Assembly: GCF_014698845.1 (NCBI RefSeq) | Contig: NZ_JACJTV010000001.1 | Coordinates: forward strand, 372,001-436,000 | Direction: 5' to 3' | DNA from: Coleofasciculus sp. FACHB-1120 | Lineage (GTDB): Bacteria; Cyanobacteriota; Cyanobacteriia; Cyanobacteriales; FACHB-T130 | Length of the DNA: 64,000 nucleotides | Part shown: one piece after another, positions 25,734 through 36,100 of the stretch | How the letters are laid out: each line of letters starts with the position of its first letter | How positions within the stretch are numbered: the first letter of the stretch is position 1 | Position numbers and translations under genes: made by a program | The notes under the pieces: generated by a model | Database searches by the model: none | What the model saw: only the letters and a program-made list of their open reading frames with translations | What the model was told of the DNA's origin: nothing

Positions 25734-26067
25734 TCGGTGGGAGTCTATCAATGCTTATCAATCACTGGGAATCTGGAACCCCACCCCAGCCCTCCCCGTT
25801 AACGGGGAGGGAGAAATCCTACTTTCCCTCGTTAACCAGGGAAATGCAGCGGGTTCTATAACCCCACCCCAACCCTCCCAGTTAACGAGGAGGGAGAAAT
25901 CCTAATTCCCCTTTGTTAACGAGGGAAATGACGCAGGAATAGACAAACTCCCCACACTCCGGCACCCCTCTCCGTGAACGGAGAGGGGTTGGGGGTGAGG
26001 TTCTAAATGATGACGATTCAAACGAATTCAATATCAGGCAACATTCCCTAAATTGAGCTGATTAGCG
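25734..26067. repeat. Intergenic array of palindromic dispersed repeats
   Basis: At least four copies of the C-rich GTTAAC-centred palindrome stand one after another: about 25775-25815, 25822-25846, 25858-25926 and 25961-26006 (a variant with CTCCGTGAACGGAGAGGGG). Nothing coding is visible. The array separates the ferredoxin/Rieske pair from the hydroxylase gene and could act as a transcription barrier or a site of recombination. Confidence 0.7.
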
Positions 26068-26799
26068 ATGGGAGTATTCTTTACTTTTGCGATTTTAATG
26101 ACGCTGACTGTGGCGAATCAGCGCAGTTTTACTGCCTTGCGAACGAGAACCTACGAGGACTGGATTTTAGATGCTGTTGGTCTGTTTTTTCAGGGTGTTC
26201 TCATCCCGATTCTTCAGCTCACAGTAGTTTACCAGATGTACCACTATCTTCTACCCAGCGATCGCGCCTTGCTTGCTCTGCCTCCAGTCGCGGCATTCTT
26301 GCTGAGTTTCGTGTTTGTGGATTACATCTACTACTGGAACCATCGCTTGCTCCATAGTCGGTGGCTCTGGTCTCTCCACGCCGTTCATCATACCAGCACC
26401 GAAATGAATGTCTTGTCTACCTCCAGAAATACCCTGTGGACGAGCTTTTTGATCGTCTACTTATGGGTTCACGCTCTATTTATTTATCTGCTGCAAGATC
26501 CCACTTGGTACATCACTGGTGTCAGTCTTAGCTCGGCTTTAGATTTGTGGCGTCACAGCACCATCACTCCCATACCAAACTCTTGGCTATATCGCTGGCT
26601 ATCGGCTTTGCTGATAGTACCCCAAGATCATGCTTGGCACCACGCCAGCAGCTCAGTTTGTGGGAACTACGGAGCCAACTTTAAGCTTTGGGATCGGATG
26701 CACGGAACGTATTATAAAAGCGATCGCGTACCGGATTCTTTGGGGGTCAAAATCAACCTCACCTTAACTCAGAAGCTACTGTGGCCTTGGAAGAATTAG
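26068..26799 (+). CDS. Fatty acid hydroxylase / sterol desaturase family membrane protein
   Basis: A 243-residue integral membrane protein with several hydrophobic helices and the histidine clusters of the fatty-acid-hydroxylase superfamily: H-x3-H (HRLLH, 92-96), H-x2-HH (HAVHH, 104-108) and a late DHAWHH (about 189-194). These bind a diiron centre that uses O2 and electrons to hydroxylate or desaturate lipids, sterols or carotenoids. The start is ATG 26068. It continues the oxygenase cluster, adding a third class of iron oxygenase. The substrate cannot be told from sequence; a lipid-like intermediate is the simplest guess. Confidence 0.87.
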   Translation: MGVFFTFAILMTLTVANQRSFTALRTRTYEDWILDAVGLFFQGVLIPILQLTVVYQMYHYLLPSDRALLALPPVAAFLLSFVFVDYIYYWNHRLLHSRWLWSLHAVHHTSTEMNVLSTSRNTLWTSFLIVYLWVHALFIYLLQDPTWYITGVSLSSALDLWRHSTITPIPNSWLYRWLSALLIVPQDHAWHHASSSVCGNYGANFKLWDRMHGTYYKSDRVPDSLGVKINLTLTQKLLWPWKN

Positions 26800-26858
26800 C
26801 AACTAAAAATTAAAAAATTGGCTTCTTCATTTTTAATGCAAGCATTTTTAATTTCACT

Positions 26859-27467
26859 ATGACTTTCCTCGGCACAATCCTCTCCTGTTTTCCCTCCTTA
26901 GTTATCCTGATTGCGATCGCATCTTTTCTGGAGATCTGCTTCTTTCCAGGAATCTTCAGTATCTCGGCTCTTTTCCTTTCTCTGTATGGGTTTCCCCTGT
27001 TGGTGTATCGCCTCCACGAGCGTTTTTACCCCGTCAAGGAAGGGATCAGCTATCTAGGCAGCAAAGAGTATTCACCCTGGTGGGGAAGTCATCAGATTCA
27101 ACTTATCTACATTGCGTTTCCAGCGTTGGAAACGTTGCTACGCCTGATTCCCGGTGCTTTTTCCTTATGGCTGAGACTGTGGGGAGCCAAGATTGGTAAA
27201 AGCGTTTACTGGACGCCACAGTTAGAAATTTCCGATCGCGGACTGATTGAGGTAGGCGATCGCGCAGTTTTCGGTCACGGAGTAGGCATCTACCCCCACA
27301 TCATTAAACCCAGAAAACAGGACTTGATGCTGTATGTCAAGAAGGTGAAAATCGGCAGCAATGTCTTTCTAGGAGCCTGGAATCACATTGGCCCCGGAGT
27401 TGTCGTTGAGGAAGGAACCTACGTTCCGGTTGCTACCCACATCTATCCCAACAAGAAATTCAAATAA
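26859..27467 (+). CDS. Hexapeptide-repeat (left-handed beta-helix) acyltransferase, membrane-associated
   Basis: A 202-residue protein. The first 60 or so residues are strongly hydrophobic (two membrane helices). The C-terminal half has left-handed beta-helix character (GAKIGKSVYW, DRGLIEVGDRAVFGHGVGIYP, KVKIGSNVFLGAWNHIGPGVVV), as in LpxA/CysE-type acyltransferases. A histidine in GHGVG could be catalytic. It most likely transfers an acyl group to a membrane-bound product of the cluster. It lies between the hydroxylase and the GH3 gene on the same strand. Acceptor and donor are unknown. Confidence 0.75.
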   Translation: MTFLGTILSCFPSLVILIAIASFLEICFFPGIFSISALFLSLYGFPLLVYRLHERFYPVKEGISYLGSKEYSPWWGSHQIQLIYIAFPALETLLRLIPGAFSLWLRLWGAKIGKSVYWTPQLEISDRGLIEVGDRAVFGHGVGIYPHIIKPRKQDLMLYVKKVKIGSNVFLGAWNHIGPGVVVEEGTYVPVATHIYPNKKFK

Positions 27468-27489
27468 TCTTCAATCGAAGACAGTTAAT

Positions 27490-27545
27490 CCCCTGCTTCC
27501 GGCTCCCCTCTCTGTCAACGGAGAGGGGCTGGGGGTGAGGTTCCA
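27490..27545. repeat. Dispersed palindrome upstream of the GH3 gene
   Basis: CCGGCTCCCCTCTCTGTCAACGGAGAGGGGCTGGGGGTGAGG-type palindrome, the same family as the copies at 25961-26006 and 16941-16978. Reading frames that run through it into the GH3 gene are artefacts of its open third frame. Confidence 0.7.
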
Positions 27546-27570
27546 AATTAATCCTCCAAACAAATTTGAT

Positions 27571-29118
27571 ATGATGCGCCCTATTGTCAAGCTTTTCGGA
27601 CAACTTCTTTCCCCCTACGCCAAGGGCTTCTTGCAAGCACTAGAAAATCCCCAAAGAACCCAGCAATCCGTTCAAGAGGAAATTGTAGACAATCTTGCCA
27701 AGAGTGAATATGGCAAATTTTTAGGTATCCGATCGGTTGCAGATTGGCATCGTATTCCGATTGTTAACTACGACGATCTCAAAGAGTGGATCGAGCGGCA
27801 AAAAACAACCCAGCAGCCAATCTTGACACCAGAATCGATTCTCTTTTACGAAAAGACTTCTGGAAGTAGTGGCTCGGCAAAATCCATTCCTTACACCAAA
27901 TCTCTTCGAGCTACCTTTAACCAGATGTTCTGTGTTTGGGCGCATGACCTAATTCAGCATGGCCCAGGCTTTTCTACGGGTAAGATATACTTCTGCGTCT
28001 CTCCCCGGCTTGATTCGGCAAGCCCAAATAGTATTCCCGCTGGATTGGAGGATGATTCGGAGTATCTGGACGAATGGTTAATGTTATTTCTTCGTCCCTT
28101 TCTGGTTTCTCCTCCCGGATTGAATCGCCTTCGCAATGCAGAGGAATTCAAGGAGAAACTTGCCCACGCGCTTCTACTCGAAGAAAATCTGGAAGTTATC
28201 TCGATTTGGAGTCCAAGTTTCCTTCGCGTACAACTCGACTACATCCAGACGCATCGAGTACGACTGTGGAAAGAACTTAAAAACAAAATGTCAGCGAAAC
28301 GCTCTAAACTCCTCTTGGAGCCGGAGATTCCGTGGAAGCTGCTTTGGCAAGAATTGAAACTTATTTCCTGCTGGGATAGCGCGAATGCGGCAGATGGTGC
28401 AGGGTTTTTGCGATCGCGCTTTCCCGGTGTCATGGTGCAGGGAAAAGGACTCCTCGCCACCGAGGCACCGATGACAATTCCCCTGATTCAGGCAAAGGGA
28501 TGCGTCCCTTTGCTCGATCAGGTGTTTTTTGAGTTTGAGGATGGAGAGGGGAAAATCCACCGACTTCACGAGATTGTGGCGGGGACTGACTACGAAATAA
28601 TTATTTCTCAGAAAGGGGGATTATACCGCTACCGAATTGGCGATCGCGTGCGCGTCAGCCACTTTTATCAAGGAACGCCGTGCCTGGAATTTTTGGGGAG
28701 AAATCAGGCGACGAGCGATCTCGTGGGTGAGAAGCTGCATTCTGAATTCGTGCGCTCTGTCCTTGAGGATTTGGCGCTAGAAAGAACGTTTTTTAAGAGC
28801 TTGGTGCCTTCTAGAAAGCCGGTGGATCGTTATATTCTTTTGCTCGACACCGCCAAAGAGCCGCCCGAAGCGATCGCTCAACGGTTAGATGATGCTTTGA
28901 TGCGATCGCACCACTATCGACAAGCTCGACTCTTAGGACAGCTGGCTCCGGCGCGGGTGCTGGTATCAAGACAAATACCGGAAATCCTCACCCTGTATGG
29001 GATGCGAGCTGGCAAGAAATGGGGAGACTTGAAACACCCGCTGTTAGCGATCGCACCCCTTGAGGAAGAATTGCTTGTCGATCTAGAAAAAGTCTCTCAG
29101 AACAGTTGTTTCCGCTGA
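27571..29118 (+). CDS. GH3-family acyl-amido synthetase-like protein
   Basis: A 515-residue member of the GH3 (auxin-responsive JAR1/GH3) family of adenylate-forming enzymes, which activate a carboxylic acid with ATP and join it to an amino acid. The ATP-binding TSGSSGSAKSIPYT (about residues 95-108) is present, as are the later GTDYEIIISQKGGLYRYRIG block and the SDLVGEKLHSEFV hinge. ATG 27571 is used because the sequence before it is the intergenic repeat; ATG 27574 is equally possible. As the last gene of the cluster it probably catalyses an amide-forming step. The acid and amine partners are unknown. Confidence 0.85.
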   Translation: MMRPIVKLFGQLLSPYAKGFLQALENPQRTQQSVQEEIVDNLAKSEYGKFLGIRSVADWHRIPIVNYDDLKEWIERQKTTQQPILTPESILFYEKTSGSSGSAKSIPYTKSLRATFNQMFCVWAHDLIQHGPGFSTGKIYFCVSPRLDSASPNSIPAGLEDDSEYLDEWLMLFLRPFLVSPPGLNRLRNAEEFKEKLAHALLLEENLEVISIWSPSFLRVQLDYIQTHRVRLWKELKNKMSAKRSKLLLEPEIPWKLLWQELKLISCWDSANAADGAGFLRSRFPGVMVQGKGLLATEAPMTIPLIQAKGCVPLLDQVFFEFEDGEGKIHRLHEIVAGTDYEIIISQKGGLYRYRIGDRVRVSHFYQGTPCLEFLGRNQATSDLVGEKLHSEFVRSVLEDLALERTFFKSLVPSRKPVDRYILLLDTAKEPPEAIAQRLDDALMRSHHYRQARLLGQLAPARVLVSRQIPEILTLYGMRAGKKWGDLKHPLLAIAPLEEELLVDLEKVSQNSCFR

Positions 29119-29164
29119 CATCTTCTCTAGAGATTTTGAGTCAGGAGTTGCATACAAAAAAAGG

Positions 29165-29186
29165 AAAAACCGAGTGCTTACACTCG
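29165..29186 (-). terminator. Rho-independent terminator of the signalling operon
   Basis: On the minus strand CGAGTG-TAAG-CACTCG is followed by GTTTTTCCTTTTTTT. The left arm and loop contain the last codons and TAA stop of the diguanylate cyclase gene, so the hairpin begins inside the coding sequence. Confidence 0.75.
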
Positions 29187-31160
29187 CGCTACGCGATCGC
29201 GCCCCTCTTTTTTGGCTGCATAAAGTGCCGCATCAGCCGCATTAATCAGATGTTGCGGCAACAAGTCTAAGTTAGGTACACTACCCGCCACACCTAAACT
29301 GACGGTTACATAACTGCACACTTTAGAGCCGCTGTGGGGAATCGCCAAGTTACTGATTGCCTGCCGAATCGTCTCTGCTACGAAAACCGCTCCTTCAATA
29401 TCAGTATTGGGAAGAATTACGGCAAATTCTTCCCCACCATATCGCGCCACTAAATCCGCTGGACGCCGGACAACACTTTTAATCGCGCTAGCCACCTGCC
29501 GTAAACAATCATCCCCTTCCAGATGACCGTAAGCATCGTTGTAGCGTTTGAAAAAATCTACATCTAATAAAATCAAAGACAGCGGTGCTTGTTCGCGTCT
29601 TAAGCGCTTCCAACTAGCATCCAGACACTCATCAAATCGGCGACGATTCGCAATCTGAGTTAAGCCGTCTAGGTTAGCGAGTTGCCGGAGTTCCCGATTG
29701 GCAGACTGCACATATTGGTAGAGTTGGGATTGATGAATCGCGATCGCTACCTGATTTGCCAACTGAGACAACAAATCCACTTCAAATGCCTGCCAGTCAC
29801 GAGGAGCAGCACACTGGTGAGCAATCAGTAACCCCCATAGACGCTCTTCTTTCAAAACCGGCATTGCGACAACAGCTTTCACCTGATAGCGTTGGAAAAA
29901 CTTAATTCCATCGTCTGTAAAATTAAACTTTTCAACATCAGACAAGACGATTGGGAATCCCTGAGAAAAGGTGCTAAAACATTCTTGAATCCAGGATGGA
30001 TTCACAGTCTTCCCTAACATTTGAGGGTATTTTTTACCGACTGATTCTGCTACAAAGGTGCCGTTGTTGTTAGCTCCCAACTGGTAGATAGCCACTCGAT
30101 CTGAAAGCAAACAGCGTCGAATACTGTTGACTGTTGCATCCAGAATCTCTTCTAAATTCAGCGATTGGCGAATTTGTTGAGTCACTTCAGCAATTAGCCG
30201 TTCCCGTGCTGCTTGTTGTCGCAGCACTTCCTCTGCTTTCTTGCGCTGAATCATTGAGCCTAATTGGGTCGCGACTGCATTAACGAGTTGGAGCGATCGC
30301 TCATCTGGTGTCATTTCCTGTTTATGGAAAAATATCAAAATTGCCAGCACTTGATGGTCGAAAGCGATCGGAATTCCTAAGACCCCTTTCAGTCCCGCTT
30401 GTGTGGCAATTTGAGTTCGCAGAAAAACGGTCGAGTTCTCCTGCGTCATATCTGCGATCCATTCCACTTGTTGGGACACCCACACTCGTCCTGGCAATCC
30501 CTCGCCAAGAGAAAAACGAAACGCCTCACTCTGGCGTCGAAATTCATCAAAACGGACATCCCCGTACCAACATCGACGGTATTCAAGTACGGTTCCCTCC
30601 GAGGACGGCATCCACGCTTCCCCAAACTCCCAACCGAGGTTTTGACAAAGAGCGATCAAAATGACTTCTAATGCTTCTTCTACATCAGCAGCAGAACTAA
30701 TTGCTTGAGTTGTACTTAGTAAGAGTTGTAACTGTGTATTCTGAGTTTGCAGTTGTAACTGAAACTGACGCAGCGCCAATTGATGTTCAATTCGTACTAA
30801 AACCTCAAGTGGCTCAATCGGTTTGGTGATGTAATCTACTGCTCCTAATGTAAAAGCATTCACCTTATCAAAAGTTGCATCTAAAGCACTGATAAAAATA
30901 ACCGGGATGTTACAGATTTTCTCTAAGGATTTCAACTGTCGGCAAACTTCATACCCATCCATATCCGGCATTTTGATGTCAAGCAAAATTAAATCGACAG
31001 GATTTGCCTGAACCGATTGCAGCGCTAGCTTACCACTCAGGGCAACCCGCACTTTATATCCATGATTTGATAAAATTTTAGTTAACAAACTAACATTTTC
31101 TGGGGTATCGTCAACTACCAGTATTTTCTCTTTTGATTTTAAATCTTGACCCTGAGGCAT
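29178..31160 (-). CDS. Response-regulator diguanylate cyclase, REC-GAF-GAF-GGDEF
   Basis: A 660-residue cytoplasmic protein. Domains: receiver (12-130, phospho-acceptor Asp61 in LILLDIKMPD), GAF (about 160-310), GAF (about 345-490) and GGDEF (about 505-655). The active loop is GGEEF (575-579), with an RxxD inhibition site (RPAD, 566-569), so it should be a working, product-inhibited c-di-GMP synthase controlled by phosphorylation. The ATG lies 15 bases after the stop of the adenylate cyclase gene, so it is the third gene of an operon led by the CHASE2 hybrid kinase, which is the likely phosphodonor. A terminator overlaps its stop codon. Confidence 0.92.
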   Translation of the reverse strand: MPQGQDLKSKEKILVVDDTPENVSLLTKILSNHGYKVRVALSGKLALQSVQANPVDLILLDIKMPDMDGYEVCRQLKSLEKICNIPVIFISALDATFDKVNAFTLGAVDYITKPIEPLEVLVRIEHQLALRQFQLQLQTQNTQLQLLLSTTQAISSAADVEEALEVILIALCQNLGWEFGEAWMPSSEGTVLEYRRCWYGDVRFDEFRRQSEAFRFSLGEGLPGRVWVSQQVEWIADMTQENSTVFLRTQIATQAGLKGVLGIPIAFDHQVLAILIFFHKQEMTPDERSLQLVNAVATQLGSMIQRKKAEEVLRQQAARERLIAEVTQQIRQSLNLEEILDATVNSIRRCLLSDRVAIYQLGANNNGTFVAESVGKKYPQMLGKTVNPSWIQECFSTFSQGFPIVLSDVEKFNFTDDGIKFFQRYQVKAVVAMPVLKEERLWGLLIAHQCAAPRDWQAFEVDLLSQLANQVAIAIHQSQLYQYVQSANRELRQLANLDGLTQIANRRRFDECLDASWKRLRREQAPLSLILLDVDFFKRYNDAYGHLEGDDCLRQVASAIKSVVRRPADLVARYGGEEFAVILPNTDIEGAVFVAETIRQAISNLAIPHSGSKVCSYVTVSLGVAGSVPNLDLLPQHLINAADAALYAAKKEGRDRVARV

Positions 31161-31175
31161 AAAGTGTTTGTATCG

Positions 31176-33164
31176 TTATTTTTGACCAATTAAGAGATAA
31201 GTCATCATCTCCCCCTTCCCTTTTACTGAAATAGTCCCTCGTTCTTGGAAAACAAACTGTTCTTTTAAGCGTTCGTAAACGGCAGCCGTTACCTGAGTTT
31301 GACCAGGAATCCCACTTGATTCCATTCGGGAAGCCACATTCACGGTATCTCCCCATAAGTCATAGCTGAATTTTGTTAAACCAATTACTCCAGCGACTAC
31401 AGGTCCAATATTAATGCCGATCCGGAGACTAAAGTTCTCATTAATTTCAATATTGAATCTAGCGATAAAACTTTGCATCTCTAAGGCTAGTTTGGCAATT
31501 GATGAAGCATGATCTGCTCCTGGTATTGGTAGTCCTCCTACTACCATATATGCATCCCCAATGGTTTTTATTTTTTCTAACCCATGTTTGTTAGACAACA
31601 TATCAAATTCAATAAAAATTCGATTAAGTATTTCTACAAGTTTCGTTGGAGTTTTTGTAGCTGCAAAGTTAGTAAAACCTACTAAATCAGCAAATAAAAC
31701 ACTAACATCAGCAAAACTATCGGCAATGACTTGCTGCTTTTGTTGTAAACGCTCAGCAATTGGCTTTGGTAATATATTTAGTAAGAGTTTTTCTGTTTGT
31801 TCTTGAGCAAGCTTTCGCGCTGTAATATCAGAAACAGTTCCCTCGTAATAGAGAAGTTTATTTTTGGAATCGCAGACTGAACGGGCATTCTCAGAAATCC
31901 AAATAATTGTCCCATCCCGGCGGTAAACTTGAGACTCAAATCCCATGACAGCATGATTAGATTCCATTGCTTCTATAAATTCACGTCGTCGGTTTAAGTC
32001 AACATAAAGTTGCTGTTCAACATTTTTAATACTGGTTGTTAGTTCTTCTGGAGATTCATAACCATAAATCTTCGCTAGTGCTAAATTAGCGCTCAAATAA
32101 CGCCCGCAAGGTGTTGTCTGATAAATGCCTTCTACTGCATTTTCAACGATGCTGTGATAGCGTTCTTGAGTAATTCTGAGAATTTCTTCAGTTTGCTTGT
32201 GATCGATTAAAGGGCCTAATTGGGTAGCTACCGCGGTCACTAAATTAATTGTATGTGAATTAATCGGAACCGAACCTTTTTTATAGAAAACCAGAATAGC
32301 TAATACTCGTTCGTTCAGAATAATGGGAACTCCAAAAGCAGATGCTGAACTAGCAGCTCTTTTTTCCTTATTTAGAATCAATGAATCTTTGGAATGTGAA
32401 TCTTTGAAGGCTAGAATATCTTCTTCCCATTCTGGCTTTTTGAAAACAAAGATTTTCCCTGGCAAGCCAAGATTAGCTGCCAAGATAACTGTTCTACTTT
32501 GGTTTTTAAAATCCAAGAAACTAGAGTGGCTAGAGTACCAATTTTGACTGCATTCTAAGATATTTTTATCTTCGGCGGGCAACCAAGCTTCGCCATAATC
32601 CCATTGAATTGTCATCCCAACTAAGTGCAATACAGTCTGTAACACCGAATGAACGTCTTTTTTGCGGCTAATCGCTTGAGTGGTTACGAGTAAAAGACGG
32701 AGTTCAACTTCTGCTTGTCGCCGGGATTCTAGGTGTTTTTGCAGTAGCTTATTTTGCTCTGTCAGTTGCATTTTTAGTTCTCGAATCCGTAACTGATTCT
32801 CGATTCGAGCTAACACTTCTAAACGTTCAAAAGGTTTTGTAATATAGTCAACACCACCAACTTTAAAAGCGTTTATTTTGTTAACTGTTTGATCTAAAGC
32901 ACTAATGAAGATAACCGGGATGTCGCGAGTTTTCTCTGAAGCTTTTAGATGTTGACAAACTTCATATCCATTCATGTCTGGCATATTAACATCGAGCAAA
33001 ATCAAATCGGGAGGATTTGAATTGCAAGCGTTGATGGCGAGTTGACCGTTGGGTGCAACTCGCACTTTGTAATCTTGTTCAGATAATATGTGAAACAGCA
33101 GTTTTAAATTTACAGGATTATCATCAACTGCTAGGATATTAGGTCTAGCGATAGGTGATTCCAT
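31176..33164 (-). CDS. Response-regulator adenylate cyclase, REC-GAF-PAS-class III cyclase
   Basis: A 662-residue protein. Domains: receiver (8-130, Asp58 in LILLDVNMPD), GAF (about 155-325), PAS/PAC (about 335-455) and a class III nucleotide cyclase (about 465-655). The cyclase has the first metal Asp in LFADLVGFT (about 491), the lysine and second metal Asp in KTIGDAYM (about 530-537) and the adenine-selecting Asp in YDLWGDTVNVASRM (about 600). The Lys/Asp pair indicates ATP rather than GTP as substrate, so cAMP is the expected product. It lies 5 bases after the hybrid kinase stop and 15 before the diguanylate cyclase. Phosphorylation by that kinase is inferred. Confidence 0.92.
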   Translation of the reverse strand: MESPIARPNILAVDDNPVNLKLLFHILSEQDYKVRVAPNGQLAINACNSNPPDLILLDVNMPDMNGYEVCQHLKASEKTRDIPVIFISALDQTVNKINAFKVGGVDYITKPFERLEVLARIENQLRIRELKMQLTEQNKLLQKHLESRRQAEVELRLLLVTTQAISRKKDVHSVLQTVLHLVGMTIQWDYGEAWLPAEDKNILECSQNWYSSHSSFLDFKNQSRTVILAANLGLPGKIFVFKKPEWEEDILAFKDSHSKDSLILNKEKRAASSASAFGVPIILNERVLAILVFYKKGSVPINSHTINLVTAVATQLGPLIDHKQTEEILRITQERYHSIVENAVEGIYQTTPCGRYLSANLALAKIYGYESPEELTTSIKNVEQQLYVDLNRRREFIEAMESNHAVMGFESQVYRRDGTIIWISENARSVCDSKNKLLYYEGTVSDITARKLAQEQTEKLLLNILPKPIAERLQQKQQVIADSFADVSVLFADLVGFTNFAATKTPTKLVEILNRIFIEFDMLSNKHGLEKIKTIGDAYMVVGGLPIPGADHASSIAKLALEMQSFIARFNIEINENFSLRIGINIGPVVAGVIGLTKFSYDLWGDTVNVASRMESSGIPGQTQVTAAVYERLKEQFVFQERGTISVKGKGEMMTYLLIGQK

Positions 33165-33169
33165 TATGA

Positions 33170-36100
33170 TTATAAAGGCTCTACAGATTTAATCAAGGTT
33201 AACAGTTGCTCGAATTGGTATTGATTAGCTAATGCCATTAAAGCTTTTGACAAAACTTCATTTTGGGGATGCACCTGCTCAATCAGTGCAGTGATAATTT
33301 CCAAATCCCCTTCAACAAGAGCTTGATATAATTTTCTCAACCAATCCTTAGGTAAATCAGCCAGTTCGGCAGTATTTAAGGCTGGCGATTCTAGCGAGTC
33401 TTTTTCAGATGCATCACTAAGTTTCTCATAATTAAAGGAGACATTCAAATGTTTTTGGACAGCATTAAAAATATCTGCTTCTCGAAAAGGTTTACGGATA
33501 AAGTCATCGCAACCAGCTTCAATAGCAGATGCTTTATCTTCATTTAAGGAACTGGCAGTCAGAGCAATAATGATGGTACGAGAATTGGGTAGTTTATTCT
33601 GGAATGAAGGTTTCTGATGCTCCCACTTTCTAATCTGTTTAGTAGCTTCATAGCCGTCCAAGATTGGCATTTGTATATCCATCCAAACTAAATGAGGTGA
33701 ATTACGTTCCCAGATTTCTAATGCCTCTTTTCCATTACAAGCTTCTAGTAATTCAAAACCAAGGGGCTGGAGAAGTTTGAGCAGCAGTTGGCGATTAGAA
33801 TCGCTATCATCTGCAATCAGCATTTGATAGTGAGGTTGCTGGGACGCGAGTGCAATAACGCGGTGGTTTTGGAGGGGTATTGCAATCTCGCTGGGAGCAA
33901 TAATATTTGCTTGAATGTTAAATTTAAATGTTGTTCCTTTTGCAAATAAAGCACTTGTATCGTCATTGAATTCCCTGATAGGGGTTCCGGGGGTGAAAGC
34001 TTTGCCGCCACTGATGAGGGTCATTTCACCTCCCATTAAATGGACAAATTGACGGCTAATTGTCAATCCTAAGCCAGTTCCTTCTTGCACTTGTTCCCCG
34101 GCAGACGTTTGCACGAAAGGTTTAAATACTTTGTCGAGTTCGTCATAAGCAATACCGGCTCCCGTATCGGAAACTTCAAAGATAATTGAGGAAAGGGGAG
34201 AGACAGAAGATGAGTCGGAATTTCTTATCCCCAGTTTCACTTTAACTAATACCGTTCCGGAAGCAGTAAATTTAACGGCGTTACCTAGCAGATTAATCAA
34301 CACCTGACGCAATTTGACTTCATCTGTGCGGAGGTATTGGGGAATATCGACAGCACAGTCAAATTTTAGGTTTAAACCCTTTTCTCTAGCTTTCAAAGAA
34401 AACATCGCTTCGACATCCTTTAGCAAGCTGTAGAGGTCGAAGTTATTTTCATTCAGCGTCATGCATCCAGCTTCAATTTTGGAGAGGTCAAGGACTTGGT
34501 TTATCAGGGTCAACAGATGTTCTCCACTGCGACGAATGATAGTGAGATTTTCTTGCTGTTCTGTTGAAAGATTGGGGGCACGACTCATGAGGTGGGAAAA
34601 GCCTAAGATGGCGTTGAGGGGGGTTCGGAGTTCGTGACTCATGTTGGCGAGAAAGATGCTTTTGGCGCGGTTAGCAGCCTCAGCGGCTTTTTTGGCTCGT
34701 TCAAGTTCAGCTTCTACTCTTTTACGAGTGGTAATATCGACTCCGATTCCTAAAACGCAGACTTTATCGCTTGCAGGTGGATGCAGAGGAATTTTTTGCC
34801 ACTGAAACCATTTATCCTGGTTATTTGCGGCTGTCACTTTTTCTTCGGGAACGAATAAGGCTTGACCTGTTTCAATGATAGAGCGGGTTTCTTGGAGGAG
34901 ATGCTCAACATCCTCTAAGAATGGATGGAAGTCTACATCCCGTTTACCCATCAGTTCTTCTACAGTCGTGTTGTAGAGCTTGGCAGCAGCTTTGTTAAGC
35001 AGCACAAACCGTCCTTCCGAGTCTTTTACAAAAATGGTGTTGGGGTCATTGTCAATTACCTTTCGCAGGAACTCTTGTTGCTGCCGGAGAGCTTCTTCAG
35101 CAATTTTGCGATCGCTAATATCCAGAAGTACGCCCCGCCAAATTATGCTGCCATTAGCTTGAGATTCCGGACGAGAGCTGGCTGCTAGCCAACGAGTAAT
35201 ACCATCTGGGTGGAGATAGCGCCACTCATAATAGAAAGGCATTAAATTATTGAGGCTAATCTCTAAAGCGGCGTTGTAACCAGGGAGGTCTTCTGAGTGG
35301 TATCGCTCTAGTAGGAGAGATAAATTCCCCATCACCGCTTGAGCGGAAATCCCTAATAGTTCGCTACACCCTTCACTGATGTAGTCTAGAAAATGTCTGC
35401 CGTCGGCCGAGTAAGTGTAGGTGAAAACCGCGCCAGGAAGGTTATTGGCAAGGCTCCGCAAGCGAGCTTCGTTTTCCCGGAAAGCTTCTTCTATACGTTT
35501 GCGATCGCTAATATCGATAGCATGACCGACGACTCGAAGTGCTTGTCCGTCTGCATCTCGCACGACTACCCCATAATCCAAAATATGATTGTAGCCATCT
35601 TCTCGGTGATGGAACCGATATTCAAGCATATAATCATCTTCACTAGCGATCGCCTCACAAAACGTGAGCGAAACCTGCTGCAAATCCCCCGGATGGACGC
35701 GCTCAACCCACCAGTCACCCGTTAGTCCGGCTTCTTCGGGATGGTATCCGCTAGTTTCATAGAGTCCCTGCGTCCGCAGAACAATATTCTGCTTCAGATC
35801 CCAGTCGTAAACATATCCTTTAATTGCCGATGCCGCTAGCTGAAAACGTTCGTTGCTCTCTTTGAGCGCTTGCTCTGTCCGTTTGCGCTCGGTGATGTCA
35901 ATCGCCACACCTCCGACAAGGCGTTCTCCAGAGAGGTTCTCCAGGGGAAACTTGTACACGAGGAAATCCCCGATTGTGCCGTCCGATCTGGGAGCTTGTT
36001 CGATCGCCTCTACTGACTGATTCGTTTGGATGACTTTCCGAATGTTTTCCAGATACTGTTGCGCGAATTCATCACGATAAAGCTGTGTAAGCGTTTTTCC

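Noticed and set aside
27388-27570. Upstream extension of the GH3 protein
   Set aside because: It overlaps the acyltransferase gene and runs through a dispersed palindromic repeat; conserved GH3 sequence starts after ATG 27571.
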